Positions 35,946 to 48,325 are shown, counted from the stretch's first letter. The stretch: 64,000 nt of DNA from Dioscorea cayenensis subsp. rotundata (GCF_009730915.1 NC_052487.1:19088529-19152528); one strand, 5' to 3'. Numbers and translations are program-made. Notes: generated by a model not told the origin, from the letters alone.

Positions 35946-37472
35946 GTTTCACGGTGTATTTCATTTTTTCGACATCATTAAAGTCAGACTGTTCCTAGGG
36001 ATGTGACGGGTAGGGTATGGGTGGGGTATGCTAAAAGCCACTTACTGCACGTACCCGCTACACCATCTACCCTTGCCTTCATCGTCTGCCCTCGAGGGTC
36101 AAAAATCATACCCTTACCTTACCTTGCAGTAGTCTGGATACCCCGCAGTGCACAGCTTACACCAGTTATTCTATGTTCAAATTATCGAATTAAATTTAAA
36201 TAATAATAAAAATAAATTAATTATACATTATATTACAAATCTTTTAAACATACGTCCATAAATTCAAAAATTATGAGTTGATATATATTTGTTTATCTTA
36301 AATTATATAATCACATAAAAATGACATTTATTTAGAGCTCATAATGGTAACTTTACCTTTTTTTGTTCATGTTTAACTATCTTGGTTTTTGTTTTAAATT
36401 TTTCATATATCTACTATTTATATTTTATATAGCTTCAAATTTTATAAATATCTAGTAAGATTTTGAATATAAAAAATATTATAAGTAATTCTCATAAGTT
36501 ATATCCAATTGATTTTTTATTAGTATCTTATTTTTCAGGATGTTTTTATAATTTATAGAATAAATTATTATAACATTATTTTTTTATATTTGTTTATTTT
36601 TAAATTTAATTATGATTTTTAATATATATCTAAAATTCAATTTTGATAATATTATCAAATATAAATATAGAAATTAAATAAAATTTAAAATAATATATTA
36701 AGAGAAAATTTGAAGTATTATTTTCAAATTAATCACCATGAAAATAGATATTGAGTAAATGTTTAGTTTAATAAAAAATTATATATATATATATATATAT
36801 AAGAAAGGGTAAAGACATGACGGTGGGTTTTTACCTGCGCCTCTTCAACAGATGAGGCGTAAGGGTAAAGTGCGGGTAGTAGGGTATATGCATACCCATG
36901 CCCATCCCTCACAAACCAACGAGCTAGTCTACTTACCCGTTCAGATCTGTCAAAGAGTGTATACCCTCTTTGGACGGCATCTGAGCAGTATACCACGTCG
37001 GGTAAGAGTACAAATCGCATTTCTAATCTGCTCCGCTTTTGTGTTGGATTTTTAATACTTGGATTGGCATTCGAAGATAGGAACCCAATACGGGTTGGGA
37101 AATTGGAAATGGTTCAGAATGCTGTTGTCTCGTATGAAATATTAGGTTTGCTAGGTGCTATAACTTCTATGTTGTTAGGTGAGACATTACGGGTCGTCAT
37201 TAGTGTACAAGCAGGAACTAAAACCCATTCTACAAGAACACCCCATAATATTAAAGGGTATCTTGACCTTAGCTTTAGGATATCTCCTCGGTGTTATTGT
37301 TTTGGTGTTTATGGCATTGTTTGGTATGATGCAGCTACGGCTGACTTTTGCTCCGCTCATCAGTATTGCTCCTATCCCTCTTGAAGTAATGATGGTGATT
37401 TTTTACTTTAGTCTTACTTGGGTGTTAGCTTGTGTAATATGTTGGGGATATTGTATTACTATGTGGCCTTGA
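35946..37472 (+). pseudogene. Unidentified membrane-protein-like gene remnant, copy B, interrupted
   Basis: The start (35946-35985, CACGGTGTATTTCATTTTTT) matches copy A at 16328. The match resumes at about 37057 (TTGGATTGGCATTCGAAG) after an insertion of about 1.07 kb. The frame reads NPIRVGKLEMVQ, GLLGAITSMLLGETLRVVIS, shifts near 37250, then runs LQEHPIILKGILTLALGY, FGMMQLRLTFAPLISI and ends WGYCITMWP at TGA 37470-37472. Two to three hydrophobic segments are predicted by eye. It extends about 30 residues beyond the stop of copy A. The family is unknown. Confidence 0.4.
35986..37056. mobile_element. Insertion of about 1 kb splitting membrane-exon copy B
   Basis: Defined by comparison with copy A, which lacks it. 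The left edge reads TAGGGATGTGACGGGTAGGG. Near the right, GCATACCCATGCCCATCCCT reads as an inverted, diverged form, so a hAT-like non-autonomous element is possible. The centre is AT-rich with a (TA)n run at 36780-36801. No open frame of note. The right edge extends about 130 bp past the inverted motif, so exact ends are uncertain. Confidence 0.55.
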
Positions 37473-37515
37473 GTAGTATGAGGCTTTGGACAATAGGATG
37501 TAGTGTGGTGAGTCA

Positions 37516-37710
37516 GTTTATTTACTATATTTTGTTCAAGTGACGTAGTGTTTGTAAGTCTTATGGCGTGGTATTAATACGGTTTATTTACTATATTTTG
37601 TTAAAGTGACATAGTGTTTGTAAGCCTTATGGTGTGGTATTAATACGGTTTATTTGCTATATTTTGTTAAAGTGACTGTGCTTGTAAGCCTTATGGCGTG
37701 GTATTAATAT
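37516..37710 (+). repeat. 66-bp tandem array, three copies
   Basis: GTTTATTTACTATATTTTGT starts units at 37516, 37582 and (one base changed) 37648. Units end GTGGTATTAATACG. The third is slightly shortened. It lies just downstream of membrane-exon copy B. Confidence 0.9.
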
Positions 37711-37744
37711 TTAATATATTATAAAGTATTTCCTATTTGTATGT

Positions 37745-38175
37745 TAATAATCAAACTCAAATTATTTTGAAATTTGTGGATACTTAGGAAAAAAAACCTA
37801 ATGTTCCGAATCATTTGTGTAATGGGGACAGATAATATTTTGCATTTATGTTAAAAATTTGAGGTTTTTGGCTTAAAAAGTAAACCAAAATTCATATCTT
37901 TTGCGCCCCTTGAACTGTCAAATTTTTATTTTTTTAATATATATTATACCAAATCATATTTATATTCCTAATAAAAATATTTACAAGAACAGAAATTTGA
38001 ACCAATCCAAATGACAAAAATATTTACAAACTAAATAACTCAATAATTTAATATATCAACCAATAAAAGCGAAACTTTGGTAGGATATATGTGTGTGTGT
38101 GCATGAACCTTTAAAGGGTATGCATGTAAGAGCTACACTCAATTTGGAACAAAAGAATTATTATTACAAATACTA
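37745..38175 (+). repeat. Diverged duplicate of 45505-45935
   Basis: Ordered shared words include AATCAAACTCAAATTATTT, AAAATTCATAT, TTTATATTCCT, ATCCAAATGACAA, TAATATATCAACCAA and AAGAATTATTATTA. Similarity runs over about 430 bp in the same orientation with indels. Its origin, an old segmental duplication or an unlisted repeat, is unresolved. Confidence 0.75.
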
Positions 38176-38179
38176 CTGC

Positions 38180-38345
38180 TAGATCTAATTGGATTGCTTC
38201 AATTATATATAGTGGCCACAACCTGGAACATCTGGAGAGCTAGGTGTCAATTTATATTCCAAAAGAATTCATATGGACCCTCTTGGATAGCTACTACCTT
38301 AATAGATCATTTTAAAGAATTTTTTCATGGGATGTAATATTCGGA
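38180..38345 (+). mobile_element. LINE (non-LTR retrotransposon) 3'-end remnant
   Basis: One frame reads TWNIWRARCQFIFQKN followed by SWIATTLIDHFKEFF, which resembles the zinc-binding C-terminal region (zf-RVT) of plant LINE reverse transcriptases. It is too short to assign a family. Confidence 0.5.
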
Positions 38346-38349
38346 GGAA

Positions 38350-41173
38350 GAACTTTTTTATTAACTATTTCAACTCAACTTCCTCTGATTATTACTTGTT
38401 GTAACTTGGGTGGTGTGTGTTTTGTCATAGTCAACACTTGTTAAAATTGTGGTCACAGGTGCAATGTACAATGGTAAAATTATCTGAACTCTGTTACATG
38501 ACAATTGAAATTTTGAGATAATTTTTCTTGTATTAACCAAAAAAACATAAGTTCTAATTCCATTTGGAGTCCATCAAATCATTGCTCTTGCATTCTTTAT
38601 TATGTTACTTGTTATGCGCCAGCAGATCACCTCCTTTCAGGACTTGTCTGATAGGATGCTTGTATCAGAAAAGCATGATATCATGTAGAAGATTTTGGAT
38701 CATAATGATGTCAATATTTTGTGGAAATTTGATGCCTTTCTTCCACACTTTGTTGTTATATTTATGTTGTCAGATCTCATAAGATGCAACTTCTGACTAA
38801 ACAGTTATTCATAGGATTAGCAGATTTCTTAATTTGGGTTTAATGAAGATGAGACTCTATTGTTTTTTCTTGAGTTTCATGTCATTAATTTTAAGTGTCT
38901 GTCATTATATCAGCTGCACTGGAAGTTCTTTTGCCAGTTTGTTCCTTTCTTTTTATTTCCTGTTGTATTTTATTTTTAGTTTTTAGATGGTTTAACTGAG
39001 CCTAACTGGATTCAAGTGTTCTCTATTTGCATTTTTATTTTTTTGATTGATTTTTGATTTTAGAACAGTCTTTACCACTACCAATGCTACTTGATATACA
39101 TTTTTAATCATTTCATTTGTAGTGAATTTTCTTATCATTATTTTGAAAACTTGCTAATGATTTGTCAATTTCAATAGTTATTTACATCAATTATGTGCAT
39201 CATGTTCTTTTTATTACAATATGGAATTGTTTAAACTCTTGAACATCTTGAAGAAAGAAGCAAGGTGAGAATGACACATAATGTCCAAATTTTCATGTAT
39301 CTTTTGACACTGGGGCATAATATGGCTTTGGATGTTTCTATACAATAAATATACAGAATGTGACATGCCTTGAATTAACTAAAGTTTTTCACTGAAGTTG
39401 TAATTTTCTTTCTCATGTAACTTATAACATAAGATTAGTCATTAGTTCTTACAGTCAACTGACTTCCGAAAATTAGGTGTATTTCCTTCTTTTTAAAAAT
39501 TAAACTGGCCCCTTTTTGCCCGTCATATGTTGAATGTGATTTAAAGATGCCAGCTGATGTATTTATTATAGGGGCATACTGAAAAGATGCCTCAGAAAGA
39601 AGAAGGTAAAAATGATGTTCAGGGAGTGGCAGCAGGATATGCTAAGAAGAAAGCAATGATGCTGATTATTAAATGAAGTAAAAAGTTTGAATGCTTCATC
39701 TCATCATTTGTCTGATATTACTGCTGTTATTTAGTGATTCTAAACTTGGTTGTGATTTGCTAAATCATGATATTTAGTTCTCTCAGTTTTAAGTCACATA
39801 AATCCCTCCTTTCCCATGCTGCTTTTATTTCACATGGTCCAACTTTACACATTGTTGTTATTCTTGAGATAATAATGGCTGACCAATTTTTCCTTCAGAA
39901 CATAGACTTTGATGAAATGATATGAATATGGAGGAAGAAGGTGGTGAAGAATTTCTATTCAATTCATTTTACTCCTATGGTATAAATATATATAAGCATG
40001 ATTTGCCTGATATCATGATCAATGAAGAAAGGATTCCCCAAGTGCTAGTGAATTTTGCTGTATTAGTTAAGAAGAAGTTTGTAACTCATTGAAAATGAGT
40101 TTTTAATCTTCATTCAACATTTTCTTCCTTTTTTTTTTTAAGGTTATACAGATGAAGATGTGTATTGTTGTTCCTCTAAGGCAAGTTTTTGGCAAAGAAA
40201 AAAGGCACCAAGTGTTGTTTTGAAACTTTCTCTGTGAAGGGTAGTAGCAGTTATCTGTCAAGATAAAATGCTTCATAAGGTACCATTACCTTTACATGCT
40301 TCTAGAGCTTTAGCTTTATCAGAAGCTTTATCAGAGAATGTTCTTTGTCTCTCATGCCATCTATCAAGCAGGAACCTTTGTTTTTCTCATCACTACTTTA
40401 AGCAATCTTGATACTAGAATATGAAATATTGGCTAACATCTCACCAAAGTGCTTACAAGCTTTGTTTTTCTGCTTATACAGTGTAAATCTTGTTCCAGTT
40501 TAATTACTAGCTGTCAGCTCCCTAACATTGCTATTCTCTTCTTTTTCTCATCCAGACTTTTGAGCAAAACCATGGCAGAGATGTAAAATCTTCTGCATTT
40601 CTGTGTCAATTTTATGCAAGTTTGATTTGTGTATCCTTTGCAAAGCTTGCTTGACTTTAGTTCAAATAGAAGATTGATTGTGTTCATACCAAGCAAATTC
40701 TTGTACATTGAGACCCTTTTGTTTTTTGAGTTGTGTGAACAAGCAACATGAGTGACCTCTTCTGTCAATTGTCAAAAGTTTCAACAACTCCAGCCTGAAT
40801 TTAGGAAACATTTGGCTTTGTATCAAATTTTGAAAACATTTCTGATTTGCAATGATTACAATTACAGAAAATTCTTAACATTTTTCCCAGGTGATATGTT
40901 AAAAAGCCTGAACTTGTTTTCTGTATTTAAACAAAGAAAAATTAATGATAAAATGTCCTTTCCTTCCTTTCAAAATCACTAATCATTTTTCCCATTTTCA
41001 TCTTCCCCTTTATTATCCTCAATTAAGAATTTCTTATCTTTCTAATTCCAGACCAAAATTAATACACAATCAATCTCCAAACATATTGTCAATAAATCTA
41101 GTGTAATTCCATTCATTCTCCTGCTTTACATCTCATACAAACTAGCACCAAGAAAAAAGAAAAAGAAAAAAAT
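38350..41173. other. Intergenic DNA with weak exon-like traces
   Basis: No gene could be identified. A stretch at about 39570-39676 (reading MPQKEEGKNDVQGV, then AAGYAKKKAMM, TGA) and another at 40143-40230 after TTTTTTTTAAG look exon-like in base composition. They lack a recognisable product and do not join convincingly. This could be the ruined remainder of a gene whose first exon is the block at 31157. Confidence 0.4.
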
Positions 41174-41742
41174 TCACAAGTTCTTATGAAGAGATGCATG
41201 AGGAGGAGGATGAGGAGGTTTGTTACAAAAGAGAAGGTTGTTACTGCTTCTCCTAAGACCACTCTTCTTGTTTATATAAGCCTTACTACAAGGCCCCAAT
41301 GAATAATTTAATGGCTTTTGGCCAAGATCCAACCCTCCTCCATAACTCTTGCTTGGCTTCATCTTCTTTTTCTGATAAGGTGTCTCCTTTTTAGGCAGGT
41401 CCTCCAAACATCTCACATTGGACAGTGATGTAAAGGATTGGGATTTCCCTTGATAATACTTTGACAGCCCTCTCCTACAAAATTATATATCACAAAACAA
41501 ATATTAGTTCTTTGATTTACATGTATGTATCTATATATATATATATATATATATCAAGGATAAGAAGAAAGAGAAACTCACTTGATGGGTAATTGATCCA
41601 TGAGAGAAGACAACTCAAAGTTAGGACCAATAGTAGTGGAAGCAGTGTCATCTTCTTCCTCTGTGAGCTCTGATGAGGTTGACAAGATTGAATCATCAGA
41701 GTCACTAGAAAAGGACTCATTATTCTTCATACCTTCTCCCAT
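41174..41742 (-). CDS. OXIDATIVE STRESS 3 (OXS3)-like protein
   Basis: OXS3 proteins are small plant nuclear proteins linked to tolerance of heavy metals and oxidative stress. Coding exons on the minus strand are 41742-41582 and 41474-41174. The intron starts GTGAGT and ends TTTTGTAG. The product is 153 aa. It begins MGEGMKNNESFSSDSDDS (Ser/Asp-rich, residues 10-24), has an acidic stretch ELTEEEDD, and carries the family signature GLSKYYQGKSQSFTSL (about 56-71) followed by LEDLPKKETPYQKKK and SKSYGGGLD. A His/Pro tail ends it. An in-frame ATG at 41775 would add 11 hydrophobic residues; 41742 fits the family better. Function is inferred from the signature only. Confidence 0.85.
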
Positions 41743-41876
41743 TCTTTGCAAAAAACAATGAAAGCCCAAAAGCAAGAAAGAAAGAGCAAAGAGATGAAGC
41801 TCTTGTTGTGTTGTGTAGGTGTCAAACTTGGAAAAAACAATAATAACAAGGTATAGAAAGGAATGAGAAGCACTAA

Positions 41877-41883
41877 TTTATAG
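41877..41883 (-). promoter_or_regulatory. Candidate TATA box of the OXS3-like gene
   Basis: TATAAAT on the minus strand, about 135 bp upstream of the chosen ATG, inside CTTTCTATAAATTAG. Position and sequence fit a plant core promoter. No transcript data. Confidence 0.4.
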
Positions 41884-41899
41884 AAAGACAAGTATAAAT

Positions 41900-42660
41900 A
41901 GATTCCATGTTATCTTGTTTTGAACTTGGTTCTTGGCTTGGATGGAAGAGTGGGTAGGAGAAGAGATAAGGTTCATGGGAATGGTCTTCATCCATATCCT
42001 TATCTCTTTCTTATTTTGATTTTGTTTGTTTTTAAAATTAATGGGTTAAAGTTAAAAGGGTAATAATAAGGTTGTCTATATGAGCAAGTGTGTGGGGAGA
42101 CAAAGGTGGTGCCTTGTCCCCATTGTCATGAAAAAAAGTATTCTTAGTTGGCACCATAACAACCATGCAAACTCATGTTTGTGGCATTAGATTCATTCAC
42201 ACAATAAGGTTTTTGAGATAATAGATGAATCATGGGTTTATTAAATTATAATTGTTATATATCACCAAGACATGATTGTATAATATATAAATATTAAAGT
42301 ATATTAAAATGAATAAAATAGAGTAATTCAACCAACCTCACAGAATTGATGAGTTGGATATAGCTTGAAAAAGAAATGCTGTTTGATTTTGTTCTATTTG
42401 AGGAATTATTTATCAAAATAATCAAGTTGAACCTAAACATCTAAATATATTATTATATATGTCTAGACCAAAACTTTCACTCTTCAAATTAAAAGGAGAA
42501 AATAAAATCAAAATTGGACTAAAACTATTTTAGATTTTATTTGGTTTTAATATTTTATTTAATTCAATTCAATTTAAGTGAACAAAAAGTTAATAAAAAA
42601 TTACTTTGATTTATGATGAAAATTTAAGTAAATTGAAAATTACAAAAATGAAAGAAGGGA
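41900..42660. other. Upstream intergenic DNA of the OXS3-like gene
   Basis: AT-rich. No coding, RNA or repeat family was recognised. Confidence 0.5.
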
Positions 42661-42663
42661 CGA

Positions 42664-42760
42664 ACAAGAGTTAGCCCAAATGGTAGAAAAGCTTTCAGTA
42701 TTATGTAAACAAAATAATTTTTGAGTTTCAAATTTTTATGAGCATAAAGGCACTTTTTAA
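42664..42760 (+). mobile_element. tRNA-derived SINE remnant
   Basis: GAGTTAGCCCAAATGGTAGA contains a good pol III A box. AAGCTTTCAG and TTATGTAA follow as in plant SINE heads, and GAGTTTCAAATTTTTATG resembles a decayed B box (GAGTTCGAATC). The body and the 3' tail cannot be delimited. Confidence 0.5.
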
Positions 42761-42899
42761 AAAATTACGACTTTTTATAAATCTACTCGATATCCTCCCA
42801 AAAATTAATTTAAATCGTTCTACATGAAATCGATGAATAAAAGATTTAAAAATTTAGACTCGAACAGTTAAAAGCGACAGCTACTCGTATTGTAGATAA

Positions 42900-43735
42900 A
42901 AATTTAACTCCTCGATATATGGTTTGAAGCGTAATAATAAAAAGTATGAGTGTGCAGAATATATGTATATATAAAAGAAAACTTGTATTTTAATAAAAAA
43001 AAATCCCAAAAATGATAAGATAGACATCCAGCTGTTGCAGGAAAGGAGATATTGAAGGGTCCCACAAAAGATTTTAGTACCCTACCAATGTTTATATGGT
43101 CAACATAAAAGGGCATGAGGAGTTGAAGGGAAAACTTTGCAAACAAGTCCATATCAATGAAGGGAAGGGTTTAAGACTCAAGGGCAAGTTATGATTTTGA
43201 AAAAAGTTAGATAACTCTTCCCCCATTGCCAAATCTAACAAAATCCTTGTGATTGATTCTTAAATGTGGACATTTCATAACTGGTCCTCATTACAAAACA
43301 ATCCACCTCTTGATATAATTTAAAAAAAAAAAAATTGAGAGAAAAGAAAAGGTTTTGTTTGTTATTAATAGAGTAAGTTTTACTTAGCTTCCATGTTTCC
43401 ATGTGCTTTGAAATTTTCACTTTTGTTTCCTTGAAAGACAAAGCTTTCTAGAATTCTTTTTAATATTCTATTTTTAAAGTTTTCACTACATATATATATA
43501 ATGAATTTTTATTTATCAGTTATTATCTTTTAGAGTATTTTTATATATCAATAATATTATTTCTTTTGAAAAATACCAATAAGCCACCTTAGTTTTTGTT
43601 TAATAAATGTCAATCAACCAATAATTTGTTTGTGTTTGATTTAATCTATAATATTTTTTCTCAATTTTTCACCTAAACTTAATTAATTTTTATATGAACT
43701 ATAAATTAATTTACCAATGGTTTTTGAGGGGTAAG
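42900..43735. other. AT-rich intergenic DNA
   Basis: Nothing recognised on either strand. Confidence 0.5.
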
Positions 43736-43739
43736 TTTC

Positions 43740-44195
43740 ATTTCATAGTATAAATGTTTTAAATCGTTATAACGTTATAGCTATGAATATTTTATAACGT
43801 TATGGTAGCCTATACTGGTTACATTTAATAGCAGCGTTATGGCATGTTTAAAAGTTTATTCAGACGTGAGAGTTGATAATGTGGTAGCCAAAAACACGTA
43901 ATTCGTGGGAGCGCTGTGGTCGCGGCGTTATAATGATGAAACATTTGTGGCGGCAGTTACTAACGTTTGTGGCGAATTCAGTCGTCGGGAGAATAATTTT
44001 GTTCGTCGCAACGTTCTGACATTTGTCTTGTGACGTTATAATGTTGAAACGTTTTTGGCAGCCGTGAAAAGCTTATCCCGGTTTTTGAGTCGATTGACAT
44101 TTGAGATCGCCGATTGAAGTCATCCGGTGGGTGAGGCGATAGAAGGGTAGTGGTACTAACTTCCCATCCGTGCATGCTTGTCGGGTCTATTTGTA
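43740..44195. other. GC-richer island with repeated CGTTATAA words
   Basis: This 450-bp island in AT-rich DNA repeats CGTTATAACGTTAT, GGCGTTATAATGATGAAAC and GACGTTATAATGTTGAAAC, then GTGGCGGCAG or TTGGCAGCCG. The two longer words form a diverged duplication about 110 bp apart (near 43925 and 44032). No open frame makes family sense. Likely a degraded transposon fragment. Confidence 0.35.
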
Positions 44196-44766
44196 AAATT
44201 AAAAAAAACTATAAATTTATTTTTATTCCATTGTTAAACCAAATATTTACTTAGTAAAATAAATAAACCAAATTTGTTTTAATAAAATACTATTGAATAT
44301 TACCCTACAAGCATGGCTTTGCTAGTAGAGCAGTGATCCTAGTGGCCTGGGGCATTATTAAGAATCTGGCTCATCATCATCATCAACTGTGGCAATTTTA
44401 TTATTAATTTATTCGTGATTTATTCATTTTATTAAAAAAATAATTAGGCCGAAAATAACTCCTGTTTTTCCAAATGAATAAAAATCATTTAATTCAGGAC
44501 TAATGTTTGGTTTAAAAAATAGATAATCAACGCAAAGGATTGTGAGAAGAAGAATGAAACACTACATTAAGAAGAATTAGATGCTAAAGTGGGTCCCATG
44601 GGAGTAGAAAGAGAAAGAGAGATTTAAAGAGAAGATAAGGGTTGAATCCTTGAACTTATTAAGTTTTTTTATTTTAGGACCACAAAAAAAGAAAAAGAGA
44701 AACAGAAGAAGCATACTTATCCATCTACACGCCAAAGAAAAAAGAAGAAGAAGAAAGAACCGACAC

Positions 44767-44806
<40 letters not shown>
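44767..44806 (+). repeat. (ATT)n microsatellite
   Basis: About 13 ATT units in AT-rich intergenic DNA. Confidence 0.95.
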
Positions 44807-44808
<2 letters not shown>

Positions 44809-44869
44809 GTTAGACCGCAATCAAGGCCTCAAAGAAGGGTTCAGTTAATATATTATCAATGTTAGGAAC

Positions 44870-45500
44870 AAATAATTTTTTTAATTGTAATGTTTATCTC
44901 TAAAAATTCTATAAAAATCAACTAATGTTACTGTTTTAATTATTAATTTTAACTTTTATTATTATAAGACTTGTTCACTTTGTTTTTTGAATTTTTAACA
45001 TGTTCCATATTTATATTTTTTGGTAGCTCAATTGACCCTCTCTATACATGCCCTCGGAAGAAAAAAAGAGAGAGTAGTTTACTACAAAACTCTACAGGGG
45101 ACGAGCATGAATTGTAATATAAGAGATGTTAATTTGAAAGATCTCCCGATTACTATTCTGAGTAATTACTATTGTCTTAGCCCATTTGTATAATCAGAAA
45201 TATATTGTAATTTTTTTTTCTCCATTGATATAAAATATATATTAAAAGAAAAAATATCTTACATGGAGCAAAATAAAAAGAAAATAAAATGAATGTATCA
45301 TCTCAATATTGCAAAAAATATAAAGATAAATAGCATGAACCAAAAAAATGCACTTAAAATTTTATTTTATTAAAGAAATCATAAAAATCAAGAAATTAAA
45401 TTTTAGAGGTATTCCAATAGTAGGGCTTATATTGGGTTAGTTTAGTTATAAAACAAGTGAAATTCAATTTTAAACAACCACCGAACCAAAATTTGTAATA
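44870..45500. other. AT-rich intergenic DNA
   Basis: Nothing recognised on either strand. Confidence 0.5.
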
Positions 45501-45504
45501 ACCA

Positions 45505-45935
45505 AAATAATCAAACTCAAATTATTTCCAAAAAACCGGATTTAGGGTTTGACAAAAGTTAAAAATTTAAATAACAGAACCATTCATAAAGGGGAAGAAG
45601 TTGTTTTTCCATTTATATTAAAAATGTGACATTTTTACTTAAAAGTAATTCAAAATTCATATTTCTACCCCTTGAATCATCTTATTATTACTATGATTGA
45701 AATTTTATATCATGATTATATTTATATTCCTGATAAAAATATTTAAAAGAAGAGAAATTTTAAGCTATCCAAATGACAATATACATATATACACAAATTA
45801 TATATATATAATATATCAACCAAGAAAGAAACTTTGGGAAGATACATGTGCATTATAAGAAGACTTTTATGGAGGGCATACATGCAAAAAAGTTACACTC
45901 AAGTTGGACCAAGAGAATTATTATTATAATTCAGC
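45505..45935 (+). repeat. Diverged duplicate of 37745-38175
   Basis: Same word order as the partner block, same orientation. It lies about 185 bp beyond the stop codon of the ENOD93-like gene and may overlap that gene's 3' untranslated or downstream region. Confidence 0.75.
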
Positions 45936-46119
45936 ACAACTGAAAAATGGAAATTATGAACATTGTGAATGGAATTCACCTGCTGAAGTAAAAGAACTGG
46001 AAATTGATAACAAGGTAACATGATACAATTAATATGATTCAAACGAGGGATCATAAGTGACCTTCACTTGATTTCTTTTCGAGTTCATCGATAAGCAACA
46101 AAGAAAAATTCGGTCTTCA

Positions 46120-48325
46120 TCAACCTGTTTTATCGTACTTGCCCATAGAGTTCTCCCTAGCTCTTCCGAGAATAGTTTTGTCCGCTGTCACGAAAAATGC
46201 GGCTATACCAGCTGCTCGATATACATGGCAATAAACTCTAGTCAGTAATTTTCTCAGAACACGAAAACGTTGAACTTGTTCTGTATTGGAATAGGTCAAA
46301 AAAGAGGTAAGTAAATGTTTTACCTGCTGATATAATTAGTGCTTGAGCAGTGTGATTCAGGTTAGCTTTTGCCCAAGGGATGACTCGGCAACCTACCAAC
46401 TGAAATAAGGAAATCAGATGAATGAAACATGAACATTTCGATTAATATTGTCATTGCTTGTAGAACTAAGTAGCTTCAATTATATACTCAAGCTTTTCTT
46501 CCGGACAATCAAACTGTATTGTAATTTGGAAATATCAAAGTAAAGGATAAAAACAGTTTGTGCTTGAATTTTAGATTCAACCCACCCGGAAGTGGATTTT
46601 GGTAAAAATTAGTTTTGTTGCCAAAGACAGAGAAAATAGAATTATCATAACACACCGTTGGAACTGCAGTAACAGCAGCGGCAATAGAAGCATTCTTGAA
46701 ACCTTCCTGAACAGCCTCTGAAAAGCAAGAATCCACCGAATATAAGAAAGGACAAGACCGGGCAAACAGTATAAAAAAACTGAACAATAACTAGAGGCAT
46801 GGGCATATTAAAATTAAATAAGAATGAAGAGATGAAAATAATGCATGCGCTTCAATAAAAGATAGAACGCATGCAAGATCAAGGCTTCCTAACTGGAATG
46901 AGCAGGGCTACCAATAAATGTAATGATAACAAATCAACTCATGCTGAGAATTGAAGCAAAATGGGAGGTTATATCAGAGAGCTGATACCAAGGACAGAAC
47001 AGAATAAAATTGAAACAAAATAAATAAATATATAATATATATACATTTCCATCATTCGAATTACACGAATTTCAGCCAATGATTATGAATGCAGTCTCAA
47101 GGGAGTCAGAAACTTAGAATGCAGATAATGACTATTTCTTCAATAGAAAGATTCAACCTTTCATCAAATGTATTTGAAACCAGAAACCAAAACAGTAAAA
47201 TCAGTCAGAAACTCAGAATGCAGACAATGAGTATTTCTTGGATAAAAAGATTCAACCTTTCATCAAAAGTATTTTAAACCAGAGACCAACACAGTAAAAT
47301 CAGGCTCCCAGCAGATAAAGTACTGGAGCATTGACAGAAAATTGATTCTAGAGGAAGTCTCTTGCAATGGTTATATAGGTGGAGAACTGAGAAGGTCAAG
47401 CTAGCTACATTTATGTAGGCCCAGCTAGTGAAGGTGCCACATGATGTCATTTACTTTCTTCTGATGAAATAAGATATTTTGTCATTCTCATTTATGCTAC
47501 CAAGTTCCCCGCTTATTTATACAGCTCCAATTTCCTGAACAATGTAGTTCAGGCATCCCAATTACATTATGTTTTTCAATACTTTGATGTAGAACAACAC
47601 TGTTATATCCATTATGCTCAGGAGTTGCAGTAATTTGGCAACATTATGTTACAGCTTTAGAATCTTTTATCAATTAAAAGTTGTCAATGTTATGGCTTTA
47701 AGCTTCTCTAACTACTGATATCAAGGCTTGATTCAATTTAATGAAGTCTAGTCAAATCAAATAAAAATGCTTCTTCTTTTATAGCTTAACTAGTAGCATC
47801 TTTAAGAACAATAACAACAACATAAGATCAAAATCCTTATCATTAAACTACCTATTTTTAGCACTTCTAATTATCAAATCCTCTCAATGAACTCACTAAA
47901 GTTCCCACTTTGCTTCTTCAACTGATTCCAAATTCGTATTTTTATTTTTCCTCTTCATTGATATAATCCTCAATAAAAAGGTTAAATAAAAATCATTGGC
48001 CAACTCAGATTTTTGGACTTCCCCAGAATCATAAGACCATAAGGACAGGTTTCTAACCCATAAGAAACCCTAATTAGATCAACATATAGCTCTTTGAATA
48101 AAAAATGATGCTTGAATTGAAAAAATGGGACAAATTCTAGCAAGATCACAGCATTTGCAACTAATTATCTCATTGAACAAGAGATTTGACGAAAATAAAA
48201 AAGAAAAAGGAAACCAATTTGTTTCCCGAGCTAACCTCGGATCGAGCTCTTGGAATCCACACCCCTCTGCTCATCAGGTGAAGCAACAATCAAGGATGAA
48301 ACCTGAATGCTCGGCAAGGAGTTCC

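Noticed and set aside
41743..41775. Alternative upstream start of the OXS3-like gene
   Set aside because: It would add a hydrophobic stretch not typical of the family; the ATG at 41742 fits better.
44300..44400. tRNA-like look of GCTAGTAGAGCAGTGATCC
   Set aside because: No acceptor stem, anticodon arm or T-loop consensus could be folded.
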